A stretch of DNA of 64,000 bases from RGIG1934 sp045122895 (lineage in GTDB: Bacteria; Bacillota; Clostridia; Lachnospirales; Lachnospiraceae): positions 1 to 64,000 of the forward strand of contig JBGVIE010000045.1 of the NCBI GenBank assembly GCA_045122895.1, read 5' to 3'. This document shows, one piece after another, positions 1 through 8,466 of the stretch (its first letter is position 1; each line of letters starts with the position of its first letter). The notes beneath the pieces were generated by a model. The model ran no database searches, had not been told where the DNA came from, and saw only the letters and a program-made list of their open reading frames with translations. A program made the translations under genes and the position numbers.

Positions 1-2
1 AC

Positions 3-104
3 CTTCATCATTCGGATATGGCACAGGGTAATGTGATGACAGAATACGAAGAGAAATTCTCAGCGATGGGAAATCCAATCCACAAATTAATAGCAGTAAG
101 ATAG
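3..104 (+). CDS. trmB: tRNA (guanine-N7-)-methyltransferase, C-terminal end (partial)
   Basis: Only the last 33 codons lie in the window, in frame 3, ending at TAG 102-104. The peptide contains MTEYEEKFSAMGNPIHKL, which resembles the conserved C-terminus of TrmB, the SAM-dependent enzyme that makes m7G46 in tRNA. The catalytic Rossmann part is upstream of the window. Thioredoxin follows after 19 bases with its own GGAGG site. The call rests on a short tail and is therefore only moderately certain. Confidence 0.6.
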   Translation, partial: LHHSDMAQGNVMTEYEEKFSAMGNPIHKLIAVR

Positions 105-123
105 AAAATGGAGGAAAACAATT

Positions 124-435
124 ATGAAGTTTACAGATGAAAATTTTGAAGCAGAAGTTTTAAATAGCAAGATGCCGGTTCTGGTTGATTTCTATGCAGA
201 CTGGTGCGCACCATGCAGAATGATGGCGCCTGTTGTGGCTGCTCTTGAGAATCAGTTTGCCGGCAAGGTAAAGGTTGGTAAGATAAATGTAGATGACAAT
301 GGCGAAACAGCTATGAAGTACAGGGTAATGTCGATTCCAACACTTGTTATTTTCAAAGAGGGAAAGGCAGTAGACCGAATCGAGGGAGCTGTTCCTCAGG
401 CTATGGTTGAAGAAAAAATCAAAAAGCATCTATAA
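124..435 (+). CDS. trxA: Thioredoxin
   Basis: A 103-residue single-domain thioredoxin, the usual length, acting in the cytosol as a general dithiol reductant. The active site is W27-C28-A29-P30-C31 (WCAPC, a common variant of WCGPC), and the cis-proline loop SIPT has P72. The start is supported by GGAGG ten bases upstream. No thioredoxin reductase gene is adjacent. The hairpin downstream at 441-464 has its T-run on the minus strand, so it does not terminate this gene; transcription from trxA would run antisense into the tRNA-Lys gene at 475-547. Confidence 0.95.
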   Translation: MKFTDENFEAEVLNSKMPVLVDFYADWCAPCRMMAPVVAALENQFAGKVKVGKINVDDNGETAMKYRVMSIPTLVIFKEGKAVDRIEGAVPQAMVEEKIKKHL

Positions 436-440
436 AAATG

Positions 441-464
441 AAAAAAGCCCATCGAAAGATGGGC
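441..464 (-). terminator. Rho-independent terminator of the minus-strand tRNA-Lys
   Basis: The stem GCCCATC/GATGGGC encloses a GAAA tetraloop (447-464). Read on the minus strand it is followed by six T (441-446), just downstream of the tRNA at 475-547. On the plus strand it is followed by A residues, so it is not a terminator for trxA. Confidence 0.8.
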
Positions 465-474
465 AAAAAAATAA

Positions 475-547
475 TGCGCGACCAGGGGTTCGAACCCTGG
501 ACACCCTGATTAAGAGTCAGGTGCTCTACCAACTGAGCTAGTCGCGC
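475..547 (-). tRNA. tRNA-Lys (anticodon CTT)
   Basis: A 73-base cloverleaf on the minus strand. The acceptor stem is GCGCGAC/GTCGCGC with discriminator A. The anticodon stem CTGA/TCAG carries the loop CTCTTAA with anticodon CTT, which reads AAG (Lys). The T arm is CAGGG-TTCGAAC-CCCTG. CCA is not encoded. It is identical to the tRNA at 2023-2095 on the opposite strand, so the two form a 73-bp inverted repeat around the gene at 629-1858. Confidence 0.95.
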
Positions 548-628
548 AAATCAAATGCAAGGTGTATTATATAGTAATATTCAGAAATATGCAAGCATTT
601 TTTTTAATAAAATTGAAAGGGGAAGATT

Positions 629-1858
629 ATGGAGGATTTTTCAGGCGAAAAAGTCAACAAATTTGAGAAGAATAAAAAATATTATACAGTCAGTATTTAT
701 GCTGTTATCACGGTTGTTGTTTCGGCTATTCTTATAAAGATTTTTCTCAATGCGGGTGAAACCATCGGCGTGATTAACAAAGTGATTCGTGTTCTTATGC
801 CATACATAATTGGTGTATTTATTGCATATCTGATGAATCCGCTTGTGAAGAGAATAGATATAATTTTTTACAATATGAAGATTAAGAGGAGAGGGATAAG
901 GAAGTGTTTTTCAATTCTTCTTTCATATATAATAGTGTTTGGCATTATCGTTCTTTGTATTGTGTATATAGTTCCGCAACTATATGAAAGTCTGAAGACG
1001 ATTTATCAGGGAACGCAGACATCCTATGATAAGCTTATAGATTTTGTTAACAGGCAGAGTCAGAAACATCCGGAAATAGATTTGACGATGGTATCGTCGG
1101 TACTTGAGAAAAACAGTGACAATATAGTTGGAATAGTTAAAGGATCATTAAATACATTGCTGCCACTGTTATTCAATACATCTATGTCTGTTATTTCGTG
1201 GGTAGTAGACATAACCATTGCCATAATCGTATCTGTTTATATGTTGATTGACAGAAACAGACTTATTACTAATTTTAGAAAACTTATTTATGCCGTTATG
1301 AAGAGAGATAAGGCAGATAAGCTGCTTGGAACTCTTTCTGAATGTAACAAGATATTTGGAAGCTTCATTATTGGTAAGACAATTGATTCAGTAATAATCG
1401 GATTTATGTGTTTTGCATTTATGACAATTATCGGGCTAAAATACGCAATCCTTATAAGTGTTATTGTTGGAATTACCAATATGATTCCTTACTTTGGGCC
1501 TTTTATCGGGGCAATCCCCGGAGTAATCATACTGCTCACTGCTGATTTTAAGCAGGCGCTTATCTTCGCAGTATTGATACTTGCACTTCAGCAGTTTGAC
1601 GGATTATATCTTGGACCAAAGATTCTTGGCGACAGCACAGGTTTAAGACCGCTTTGGATTATCTTTGCGATAACAATAGGAGGCTGGGCTGCTGGACCAA
1701 TTGGTATGTTCTTAGGTGTTCCATGCGTGGCAGTTATTGCATTTCTGGTTCAGAATAAAATAGACAGAAAGCTTTCTGAAAAGAATATAGATGAGAGTGT
1801 TTACGTACTGCCTGAGGATTATTTCATTAAACCTAAAGAGAAAGAAAATAAAACATAA
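629..1858 (+). CDS. AI-2E family transporter (DUF20/TqsA-like membrane protein)
   Basis: A 409-residue polytopic membrane protein of the AI-2E/UPF0118 family (PF01594). An early hydrophobic helix (about 20-40) and several more follow, with a family-typical late segment (PYFGPFIGAIPG near 290-300, then GPKILGDSTGLRP near 330). The family includes proteins linked to autoinducer-2 export and Na+/H+ antiport; the substrate cannot be told from sequence. The start is fixed by AGGGGA five bases upstream of ATG 629; an upstream out-of-frame ATG at 555 is a shadow. It is monocistronic, followed by a terminator, and lies between two inverted identical tRNA-Lys genes. Confidence 0.85.
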   Translation: MEDFSGEKVNKFEKNKKYYTVSIYAVITVVVSAILIKIFLNAGETIGVINKVIRVLMPYIIGVFIAYLMNPLVKRIDIIFYNMKIKRRGIRKCFSILLSYIIVFGIIVLCIVYIVPQLYESLKTIYQGTQTSYDKLIDFVNRQSQKHPEIDLTMVSSVLEKNSDNIVGIVKGSLNTLLPLLFNTSMSVISWVVDITIAIIVSVYMLIDRNRLITNFRKLIYAVMKRDKADKLLGTLSECNKIFGSFIIGKTIDSVIIGFMCFAFMTIIGLKYAILISVIVGITNMIPYFGPFIGAIPGVIILLTADFKQALIFAVLILALQQFDGLYLGPKILGDSTGLRPLWIIFAITIGGWAAGPIGMFLGVPCVAVIAFLVQNKIDRKLSEKNIDESVYVLPEDYFIKPKEKENKT

Positions 1859-1867
1859 GAAAAAATG

Positions 1868-1910
1868 GCTGAAATATTGGCGTGAACTGTTGATATTTCG
1901 GCTTTTTTTT
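1868..1910 (+). terminator. Rho-independent terminator after the AI-2E family gene
   Basis: The arms GCTGAAATAT (1868-1877) and ATATTTCGGC (1893-1902) pair over 10 bp with one G-U, and eight T follow. It lies 10 bases after the stop codon. Confidence 0.88.
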
Positions 1911-1961
1911 CATGTTTGTGATAAAACTGTGAAAAAAATTTAAAATTTTTCAAAAAAAGTG

Positions 1962-1990
1962 TTGCATTATTTGTTTTTGTGTAATATAAT
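1962..1990 (+). promoter_or_regulatory. Sigma-A promoter of tRNA-Lys
   Basis: TTGCAT (1962-1967), a 17-base spacer and TATAAT (1985-1990), 33 bases before the tRNA. The same TTGCAT-N17-TATAAT arrangement recurs at 2209 and 10047. Confidence 0.85.
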
Positions 1991-2022
1991 CATTTTTGCG
2001 TTGTGAGACAACTTAACAATAC

Positions 2023-2095
2023 GCGCGACTAGCTCAGTTGGTAGAGCACCTGACTCTTAATCAGGGTGTCCAGGGTTCGAACCCCTGGTCGCGCA
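2023..2095 (+). tRNA. tRNA-Lys (anticodon CTT), second copy
   Basis: A 73-base cloverleaf identical over its full length to the minus-strand tRNA at 475-547 (anticodon CTT, discriminator A, no encoded CCA). It has its own promoter at 1962-1990 and a terminator immediately after it. Confidence 0.95.
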
Positions 2096-2101
2096 CTACA
2101 A

Positions 2102-2146
2102 AGTACCAGTTTTGAAGCTTAGATCTTCGGGGCAGGTGCTTTTTTT
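2102..2146 (+). terminator. Probable terminator of tRNA-Lys
   Basis: The outer arms AGTACC (2102-2107) and GGTGCT (2135-2140) pair with one G-U, an inner GAAG/CTTC pairing sits in the loop, and seven T follow. Confidence 0.65.
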
Positions 2147-2208
2147 GTGCGTTATGCTCCACTAGAGGAATATTTGTATCAGAATAACTAAACTTTTTGT
2201 GTGTAAGA

Positions 2209-2237
2209 TTGCATTTTTTCCTTTCTTTTAGTATAAT
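2209..2237 (+). promoter_or_regulatory. Sigma-A promoter of the 173-residue protein gene
   Basis: TTGCAT (2209-2214), a 17-base spacer and TATAAT (2232-2237), 36 bases before ATG 2274. It probably drives the run of genes through DUF342 and relQ, which have no other clear promoter between them. Confidence 0.82.
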
Positions 2238-2273
2238 GAAGGTAATAGTATACGAAAGGATTTTTTTGAAAAA

Positions 2274-2795
2274 ATGGAAGAAATGACACTTTTTGATGTG
2301 CTTATGCAGTATGAATTGCAGGTATCAGCAGATCTTGATTTTGAACTTGATAAGATAGAGGTGATTGAGGAGCTTAACGGAGTTGGAGCGTTGTACAATC
2401 ACAATTGTCTTGAATACATATTAGGTGACGAGGGGCTTAAGGAAGACTGGCCTGTTGCTATTCAGGAGATGGCATTTCTTGCCGGTGCAGTTGCTTATTA
2501 TCACTATGTAGAGGATAAGGAGAAGCTTAGAAAGAATGGAATTCTCCAGACGTATATCGGAGAATACAAGAATATATACGCAATCGACAAGTACTTTATG
2601 AAGCTTTACAATATGAGCGAGGAGAGTCTTGAGGCCATGAGAGTTCAGTACACAATTCTTGCGGGTAATATGTGTGCACAGATTAGCGAAATGATTAAGA
2701 GAAAGAATATTCCGGGTATTCAGGAAGCGTTACCGGATTTGATGATGGTTAATTATCAGTTCGGTGTTAATTATGGGAAGAAGCTAATAGGATAA
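2274..2795 (+). CDS. Hypothetical protein of 173 residues
   Basis: I do not recognise this family. It is acidic, soluble and probably largely helical, with no signal peptide or membrane segment. The stretch around 60-80 is hydrophobic and aromatic (MAFLAGAVAYYHYVED), and the C-terminus is amphipathic. The start is the only ATG in frame near the GAAAGGA site at 2254-2260, although the 13-base spacing is long; ATG 2283 is an alternative. It precedes the DUF342 gene by 24 bases and has a good promoter, so it likely heads a unit with DUF342 and relQ. No function is proposed. Confidence 0.72.
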   Translation: MEEMTLFDVLMQYELQVSADLDFELDKIEVIEELNGVGALYNHNCLEYILGDEGLKEDWPVAIQEMAFLAGAVAYYHYVEDKEKLRKNGILQTYIGEYKNIYAIDKYFMKLYNMSEESLEAMRVQYTILAGNMCAQISEMIKRKNIPGIQEALPDLMMVNYQFGVNYGKKLIG

Positions 2796-2819
2796 TTTTT
2801 TAGGATTGGGGGCGATTCT

Positions 2820-4166
2820 ATGATTACGGTAACTCCTGACAAGATGACAGTAACTATGACGGTTCCATTTCCACCAAAGGAAATTGGGGCTTACAGTGTG
2901 AGTGAACTTAAGAAAATGCTTACGGATGCGGGGATTATTTATGGTATAAGTCTTGACAGATTGAAGAAGATTGTAGATGAGTCGCTCTATACCAAAGAAG
3001 TTGAAGTGGCGTATGGCAGACCGCCAAAGGATGGTGCTGATGCCTATTACAAATATTATTTCGATGTGAATAAGAAGATGAATACGCCAAGAATTCTTGA
3101 AGATGGTCGTGTTGATTATACTAACAGAATAGAGACTGTTAAGAAGGATGCCATTCTTGTTGAATATGTTGAACCGGAGGATGGGGAAGCAGGCAAGAAT
3201 GTTTATGGTGAAGAAGTTCCTGCAAAAAGGGGAAAGAAGTTATCTATGCTTCGTGGTAAAGGATTTTACCGGGAGGATAATTTTTACAAGGCCTCTTTTG
3301 ACGGAAAGATAGATGTTAATTATGATGTGATTAACGTAAGTCAGGTTATGGATATTAACGGAGATGTTAATACGCTTACCGGCGACATTGATTTTACGGG
3401 AGATATACTTATTAAGGGTGATGTATGCTCGGGTATGAGAGTAAAATCCGGTGGAACGATTACGGTTAACGGATATGTAGAGGCTGCGACACTTGAGGCG
3501 GACGGAGATATTATTGTAAATGCAGGAATCAACGGCGCAGGTGTTGCACTGCTTGTAGCCAAGGGAGATATAAAGGGCAACTTCTTTGAAGGTGTGACGT
3601 TGAGAGCGAAGGGGGATGTTACCACCAATTCACTTCTCAATACAAAGGTTGAAGTTGAGGGAAGTGTATATGTGGAAGGTAAGAAGGGCATCATACTGGG
3701 AGGTATGGTTAATGCAGTATCAGGAATATCAGCCAAGAATATAGGCAACAGTTTTCAAGTGAATACTACAGTGTGTATTGGAGTGTATAAAGAGACTCTT
3801 GAGGAGTACAGACAATACAAGAAGATGCTTGCTGATACGAAGAAAATATTAGACAGTTACAATGAATTTATGGAAAAGGTTGAGGATGTGCCTGAGGATA
3901 AGAGAACACCTGCCATGAATAAGCGGCACACAGAAGTGCTTCGCTCGAGAATTACTATAAAAGCCCAGCAAAAAGGTATCGAGAAGAAAATAGATGATAT
4001 TGAGACAATTATAGCCAATGGAAGTAAAGCTTCCGTAAGAGTGAGCAATTTGTTGCACCCGGGGGTTAAGCTTGTAGTTGGAAGCAATGTGAAAATGGTT
4101 GAACAGGTATATAAGGAAGTAGAAGTTAAGATGCGAGGCGACGATATAGTTATAGAGTCACTTTAG
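2820..4166 (+). CDS. DUF342 / FapA family polymer-like protein
   Basis: A 448-residue protein of the DUF342 (FapA, 'flagellar assembly protein A') family. An N-terminal alpha/beta part (about 1-165) contains the family segment around EPEDGEAGKNVYGEEVP. It is followed by a repetitive beta-helical domain of about 130 residues with short repeats such as INGDV, IKGDV and VNGYVEA, then a coiled-coil segment (about 320-400) and a C-terminal beta part. Family members are cytoplasmic and have been connected with flagellar assembly or cell-surface processes, but the mechanism is not settled. The strong GGGGG site supports ATG 2820. The alarmone synthetase gene follows closely. The separate flagellar block at 14.4-19 kb makes a motility link plausible but unproven. 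Confidence 0.83.
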   Translation: MITVTPDKMTVTMTVPFPPKEIGAYSVSELKKMLTDAGIIYGISLDRLKKIVDESLYTKEVEVAYGRPPKDGADAYYKYYFDVNKKMNTPRILEDGRVDYTNRIETVKKDAILVEYVEPEDGEAGKNVYGEEVPAKRGKKLSMLRGKGFYREDNFYKASFDGKIDVNYDVINVSQVMDINGDVNTLTGDIDFTGDILIKGDVCSGMRVKSGGTITVNGYVEAATLEADGDIIVNAGINGAGVALLVAKGDIKGNFFEGVTLRAKGDVTTNSLLNTKVEVEGSVYVEGKKGIILGGMVNAVSGISAKNIGNSFQVNTTVCIGVYKETLEEYRQYKKMLADTKKILDSYNEFMEKVEDVPEDKRTPAMNKRHTEVLRSRITIKAQQKGIEKKIDDIETIIANGSKASVRVSNLLHPGVKLVVGSNVKMVEQVYKEVEVKMRGDDIVIESL

Positions 4167-4187
4167 AAAGTATTGGAGAAAAGACTG

Positions 4188-4898
4188 ATGAATGAAAAAC
4201 TTAATTATGAATTTTTTGATGAGATGATGAAGGATGCTTCACCTGAGGAACGTGATAATCATGCTAAGAAGTTCGAAGAGATAATGATGTGGTACGGATG
4301 TGCAATTCGTGAAGTGAGAACAAAGCTTGAAGTGCTGAATGACGAATTTCAGGCTACAAGAAACAGAAATCCAATCGAGACAATTAAGAGTAGAATCAAA
4401 AAGCCAATGAGTATTTTTGAGAAGATGGGTAGAAGAGGATATCCGGTTACAATGGATGCTATGCTCACAGAGATGCATGATATTGCGGGAGTGAGAGTTA
4501 TATGTCCGTTTATAGATGATATTTATGAGATAGCAGATATGCTGACTGCGCAGGATGATATCAAGGTTCTTCAGAGAAAGGACTACATCAAGTATCCTAA
4601 GCCTAACGGATACAGAAGCCTTCATCTGGTTGTGGAGGTACCGATTTTCTTGTCGAACGAGAAGAAACCTATGAAAGTGGAGGTTCAGATTAGAACAATT
4701 GCCATGGACTTCTGGGCAAGCCTTGAACACCAGATTCACTACAAGAAATTCGACCAGGGAAGAGATGACATCGTGGAGAGATTGACACTTTGTGCCAATG
4801 TTATCTATGCGACTGACGTAGAGATGCAGGAGCTTCGTAAAGAACTCTTACTCTTTGAGAATCAGGACAATGATAACGGAGACGGGTTCGAGGAATAA
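4188..4898 (+). CDS. relQ: Small alarmone synthetase, GTP pyrophosphokinase (RelQ/YjbM-like)
   Basis: A single-domain RelA/SpoT-type synthetase making (p)ppGpp from ATP and GTP or GDP. It lacks the hydrolase, TGS and ACT domains of full-length Rel, as expected for RelQ (about 210-240 residues). Visible motifs are HDIAGVRVIC (substrate site), the NGYRSLH G-loop-type segment and EVQIRT followed by WASLEHQIHYK near the C-terminus. Translation could begin at TTG 4173, but ATG 4188 is six bases after GGAGAAA (4175-4181) and is the better start, giving 236 residues. It starts 21 bases after the DUF342 stop and is probably co-transcribed with it. Confidence 0.9.
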   Translation: MNEKLNYEFFDEMMKDASPEERDNHAKKFEEIMMWYGCAIREVRTKLEVLNDEFQATRNRNPIETIKSRIKKPMSIFEKMGRRGYPVTMDAMLTEMHDIAGVRVICPFIDDIYEIADMLTAQDDIKVLQRKDYIKYPKPNGYRSLHLVVEVPIFLSNEKKPMKVEVQIRTIAMDFWASLEHQIHYKKFDQGRDDIVERLTLCANVIYATDVEMQELRKELLLFENQDNDNGDGFEE

Positions 4899-4949
4899 TA
4901 TAATTGTTTTTTGGGAAAGCTATTAAAAAAATGAAAGGAAACATTTGAT

Positions 4950-5906
4950 ATGAGAATAGCTTTTTACAGTGCAAAACAATATGACAGAATGTGGTTTGAA
5001 CCACTTGCTAAAGAAAACAATATCGAAATAGAATTTTACGAAACGGCGCTAGATGAGCTGACAGCTTCTCTGGCGCTTAATTTTGACGCAATTTGTGCTT
5101 TTGTTAATGATGATTTGTCTGCAGCTACTTTGGAAGTGCTAAATAAGCAGGGAATTAATCTGGTTCTTATGAGATGTGCCGGTTACAACAATGTTGACAT
5201 CAACAAAGCAAAAGAACTGGGGATTAATGTCAAGAGAGTTCCGGGGTATTCTCCTCATGCGGTGGCAGAATTTGCAATGGGACTGCTTCTTAGTGTGAAT
5301 AGAAAAATTCATAAGGCTTATATCAGAACAAAAGAATTTAATATGAGTATAAATGGTCTTATGGGGTGCGATTTATACGGAAAAACAGCGGGAATTATCG
5401 GAACCGGTAAAATAGGAAAGGCAATGATCTCCATTTTAAGGGGAGCAGGTATGAGAATAATTGCTTATGATGCATACCCTGATAATGAGCTTGATATAGA
5501 GTATGTTCCGCTTGAACAGTTGTACAAGGAATCGGATGTGATATCGCTTCATTGTCCTCTTAATCAGGATACGAAATATATGATTGATAAAAAAAGTCTG
5601 GATATAATGAAAAAAGGGGTGTATATTATTAATACTTCGAGAGGTTTGTTGATAAGGACTGAAGATTTAATTGAAGCATTACTCGTTCCGGGAAAAATTG
5701 GCGGCGTAGGCTTAGATGTATATGAAGAGGAGGATAATATTTTTTACGAGGACAGGTCTTTTGAGGTTATGCAGGATAATGTGTTGGCTCGCTTGATGTC
5801 GTTCTATAATGTGCTTGTGACGTCACATCAGGGATATTTTACAAGAGAGGCAATGGAGGCTATAGCGAGGACAACAATACAAAATGCTTTAGAAGAAATG
5901 AGATAA
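4950..5906 (+). CDS. ldhA: D-lactate dehydrogenase (2-hydroxyacid dehydrogenase family)
   Basis: A 318-residue NAD-dependent 2-hydroxyacid dehydrogenase reducing pyruvate to D-lactate in fermentation. The Rossmann fingerprint GTGKIG is at about 151-156, and the catalytic set is R231 (NTSRGL), E259/E260 (DVYEEED) and H293 (SHQGYF). The HQGYF context resembles LdhA (HQAFF) rather than glycerate or phosphoglycerate dehydrogenases, and there is no C-terminal ACT domain. GAAAGGAAA precedes ATG 4950. Other 2-ketoacids such as those of VanH or HicDH cannot be excluded as substrates. Confidence 0.87.
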   Translation: MRIAFYSAKQYDRMWFEPLAKENNIEIEFYETALDELTASLALNFDAICAFVNDDLSAATLEVLNKQGINLVLMRCAGYNNVDINKAKELGINVKRVPGYSPHAVAEFAMGLLLSVNRKIHKAYIRTKEFNMSINGLMGCDLYGKTAGIIGTGKIGKAMISILRGAGMRIIAYDAYPDNELDIEYVPLEQLYKESDVISLHCPLNQDTKYMIDKKSLDIMKKGVYIINTSRGLLIRTEDLIEALLVPGKIGGVGLDVYEEEDNIFYEDRSFEVMQDNVLARLMSFYNVLVTSHQGYFTREAMEAIARTTIQNALEEMR

Positions 5907-5921
5907 GAAAGGAAATAAACT

Positions 5922-6890
5922 ATGGGAGAAAACACAATTAAGGAATTGGCTCCGTCTACTAAGAGGAAGATTACATGGGCAGTAGTTATCATTGTAATAG
6001 CTATTATTCTCGGTGCTAATTGTACTTACGAGGTTAAGGAACAGGAACAGGCGGTACTTCTGACACTTGGTAAAGCGTCAACAGTATCAGAGTCAGGATT
6101 ACATTTTAAGATACCATTTATTCAAAGTGTCAAGAAAATAGACACAACGATTCAGGGATTGGCAGTCGGATATGATTTAAATACAGGGGAATCTGTAGAA
6201 GAAGAATCACTTATGATTACCTCTGATTACAATTTTGTAAATGTCGATTTTTTCCTTGAATACAGATTTACAGATCCAATTAAAGCTGCGTATGCATCAG
6301 AAGCTCCGGAATTCATTCTTAAGAATATAGCGCAAAGCTGTATAAGAACGGTGATTGGTGGAACAGATGTAGACAGCGTTTTGACCACAGGAAAATACGA
6401 GATTCAGTCAAAAATCAAAGAGATGATTGACGCGAGACTTGAAGAAAACGATATAGGTATCTCACTTATCAATATAACAATTCAGGATGCAGAACCACCT
6501 ACGAAGGAAGTAATGGAAGCGTTCAAGTCTGTGGAAACTGCTAAGCAGGGAAAAGAAACTGCATTAAATAATGCAAACAAATATCGTAATGAAAAAATTC
6601 CTGCAGCAGAAGCACAGGTGGACAAGATAATTCAGCAGGCTGAGGCAACAAAGCAGGAGAGAATTAATGAGGCTAACGGACAGGTGGCAAGATTTAATGA
6701 GATGTATAAAGAGTATGCAAAGTATCCTGAGGTTACAAAGAAGCGTATGTTCTATGAGACAATGGAAGAAGTGCTTCCATCACTTAAGGTAGTGATAGAT
6801 TCAGGCGATGGAAGTACACAGACTATACTTCCACTTGATTCTTTTACGGGCAATAATACAGAGACTGCTAAAACAGAAGAAGATAAATAG
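5922..6890 (+). CDS. hflK: FtsH protease modulator HflK (SPFH/band 7 protein)
   Basis: A 322-residue membrane-anchored SPFH protein. A short cytoplasmic tail precedes one membrane helix (about 17-37) and the band-7 domain, which contains YEVKEQEQAVLLTLGK and ends near 230. A helical segment rich in A, E and Q (about 200-260) would form the coiled-coil wall of the HflK-HflC ring. In bacteria the HflKC complex encloses the FtsH AAA protease and limits its access to membrane substrates. hflC follows after 14 bases, and both genes have strong ribosome binding sites. Homology to eukaryotic prohibitins and bacterial QmcA means assignment to HflK rests largely on the pairing with hflC. Confidence 0.87.
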   Translation: MGENTIKELAPSTKRKITWAVVIIVIAIILGANCTYEVKEQEQAVLLTLGKASTVSESGLHFKIPFIQSVKKIDTTIQGLAVGYDLNTGESVEEESLMITSDYNFVNVDFFLEYRFTDPIKAAYASEAPEFILKNIAQSCIRTVIGGTDVDSVLTTGKYEIQSKIKEMIDARLEENDIGISLINITIQDAEPPTKEVMEAFKSVETAKQGKETALNNANKYRNEKIPAAEAQVDKIIQQAEATKQERINEANGQVARFNEMYKEYAKYPEVTKKRMFYETMEEVLPSLKVVIDSGDGSTQTILPLDSFTGNNTETAKTEEDK

Positions 6891-6904
6891 GAGTAGGTGA
6901 GATT

Positions 6905-7765
6905 ATGAAGAAATATATAATTAGTGCTATTGTACTGATTGCAGTTATCTTAGGTGCAAGCAGTATAGTAGTTACATATGATAATGAATACAAATTAGTT
7001 CGCCAGTTCGGTAAGGTTGACAGAGTTATTACACAGTCAGGAGTAAGCTTCAAGATACCTTTTGTTGAGGCGGTTGACACCATTCCAAGAAACATTCTTA
7101 TCTATGATGTTCCGGCATCAGATGTTATTACCAAGGATAAGAAGACAATGGTGGCAGATACATATGTGCTTTGGAAAATAACAGAGCCACTCAAATATGC
7201 TCAGACTCTTAGCAATTCAACATCAAATGCTGAGAGCAGAATCAACACACTTGTATATAACTCTTTAAAAACAGTTATAGGCAGTATGGCTCAGAGTGAC
7301 ATTATCAGTGCGAGAGATGGAGCTTTAAGCGATATGATTATGAGCAATATAGGTGGTTCTCTAGAACAGTACGGTGTTACACTTGTAAGCGTAGAGACAA
7401 AGCAGCTTGATCTTCCAGGCGACAATAAGGCAGCAGTATATGAGCGTATGATTTCTGAACGTGAACAGATGGCTGCACAGTACAAGGCAGAGGGCGATGC
7501 GCAGTCCCAGATTATCAAGAACAAAACTGATAAAGAAGTATCAATTATGTTGTCAGAGGCGAAAGCTACTGCAGAATCAACAATAGCAGAAGGCGAAGCT
7601 AAATATATGAAGATTTTATCAAGTGCATATGCAAATGGTGAAAAGAGTGAATTCTATTCATTTGTTCGTTCACTTGATGCTGCGAAGAATTCGTTAGTAG
7701 GGGAAAATAAGACACTTATTTTATCAAAGGATTCACCAATTGCGGCAATATTTGAAGGAAGATAA
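6905..7765 (+). CDS. hflC: FtsH protease modulator HflC (SPFH/band 7 protein)
   Basis: A 286-residue partner of HflK. An N-terminal membrane helix (about 4-23) leads into the HflC-typical VVTYDNEYKLVRQFGKVDRV and an SPFH core, then an A/E-rich coiled coil (about 190-245) with SEREQMAAQYKAEGDAQ, characteristic of HflC. The C-terminal part has the SEFYSFVRSLDAAK signature. It forms the ring complex with HflK around FtsH. The start is supported by AGGAG upstream of ATG 6905. It is the last gene of this run; the following 250 bases show no clear terminator. Confidence 0.88.
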   Translation: MKKYIISAIVLIAVILGASSIVVTYDNEYKLVRQFGKVDRVITQSGVSFKIPFVEAVDTIPRNILIYDVPASDVITKDKKTMVADTYVLWKITEPLKYAQTLSNSTSNAESRINTLVYNSLKTVIGSMAQSDIISARDGALSDMIMSNIGGSLEQYGVTLVSVETKQLDLPGDNKAAVYERMISEREQMAAQYKAEGDAQSQIIKNKTDKEVSIMLSEAKATAESTIAEGEAKYMKILSSAYANGEKSEFYSFVRSLDAAKNSLVGENKTLILSKDSPIAAIFEGR

Positions 7766-8018
7766 ATAGGATATGTATCTATGCTTGACTACTATCTAAT
7801 AGTTTGTGAAAACTAAGGAACTCCAGTGTAAGGAATTGTACTCAAAGTGGCGTAGGGTACTGTAAATTAAATTATCAATTACCTCCTACACGTTTGTAAG
7901 TATGAAAATATCACAAATATATTGAAAGTATAATTATGGTGCAAAATGCAAGCGTTGGAAATAGGAAAATTATACAAAAAAATATTTAGGTGTCAGAATA
8001 GAGAAAGTGTGAATTATT

Positions 8019-8465
8019 ATGAAGAATAAGGTTAAAATTGCTATTTTTTTTGGGAGCTTTGCTACAGTATGTTTATTTATTATATGTATTGATAGCAAGC
8101 AGTCAAAGAATAGTTTACAGTATTGTAAGGAATACGTTATTGGAGAAAGAAATATTAAAGGCACTGTTGATGTTCGATATTTTGAAAATAAAAGTGAGAA
8201 ATTCGCAATAGGAGCTAATAAATATGGATATGCTGTATTTAAAAATCCGGAAGTAGCGTTTGAACAATTAAAGAAGAATTATTCGTCGGGAATTAATTTA
8301 ATTCAAAAAGAATTTAAATTAGATGAGTTGACAATAAAGAATATTGTGGAATACAAACAATTAGGTGATCAGGTAACAGGAGGAACAAGTGACGAGAGAA
8401 GAGATGCTGCATTTGTTTCAGAGTTTTTGGATGTATATGAAAATAGTTTAGGTGGAGTTGAGTAG
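8019..8465 (+). CDS. Hypothetical membrane-anchored exported protein of 148 residues
   Basis: Not a recognised family. A basic N-terminus (MKNKVK) and a hydrophobic helix (about 6-24) suggest an uncleaved anchor or signal peptide; the rest is a lysine- and glutamate-rich extracellular domain. There is no lipobox. No strong ribosome binding site is visible, and the region is clearly more AT-rich than the core genes around it, like the amidase pseudogene that begins one base after the stop. The two probably form one accessory unit, and the small protein could be a partner of the secreted amidase. Confidence 0.6.
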   Translation: MKNKVKIAIFFGSFATVCLFIICIDSKQSKNSLQYCKEYVIGERNIKGTVDVRYFENKSEKFAIGANKYGYAVFKNPEVAFEQLKKNYSSGINLIQKEFKLDELTIKNIVEYKQLGDQVTGGTSDERRDAAFVSEFLDVYENSLGGVE

Positions 8466-8466
8466 A

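Noticed and set aside
441..470. Terminator for trxA after the thioredoxin gene
   Set aside because: The hairpin is followed by A residues on the plus strand; the T-run is on the minus strand, so it belongs to the tRNA-Lys.
4173..4187. TTG start of relQ at 4173
   Set aside because: ATG 4188 has a well-placed GGAGAAA site which the TTG would itself overlap.
7766..8018. A promoter or RNA in the gap after hflC
   Set aside because: A TATAAT is present near 7929 but no -35 at a suitable distance, and no stable stem or known RNA motif is visible.
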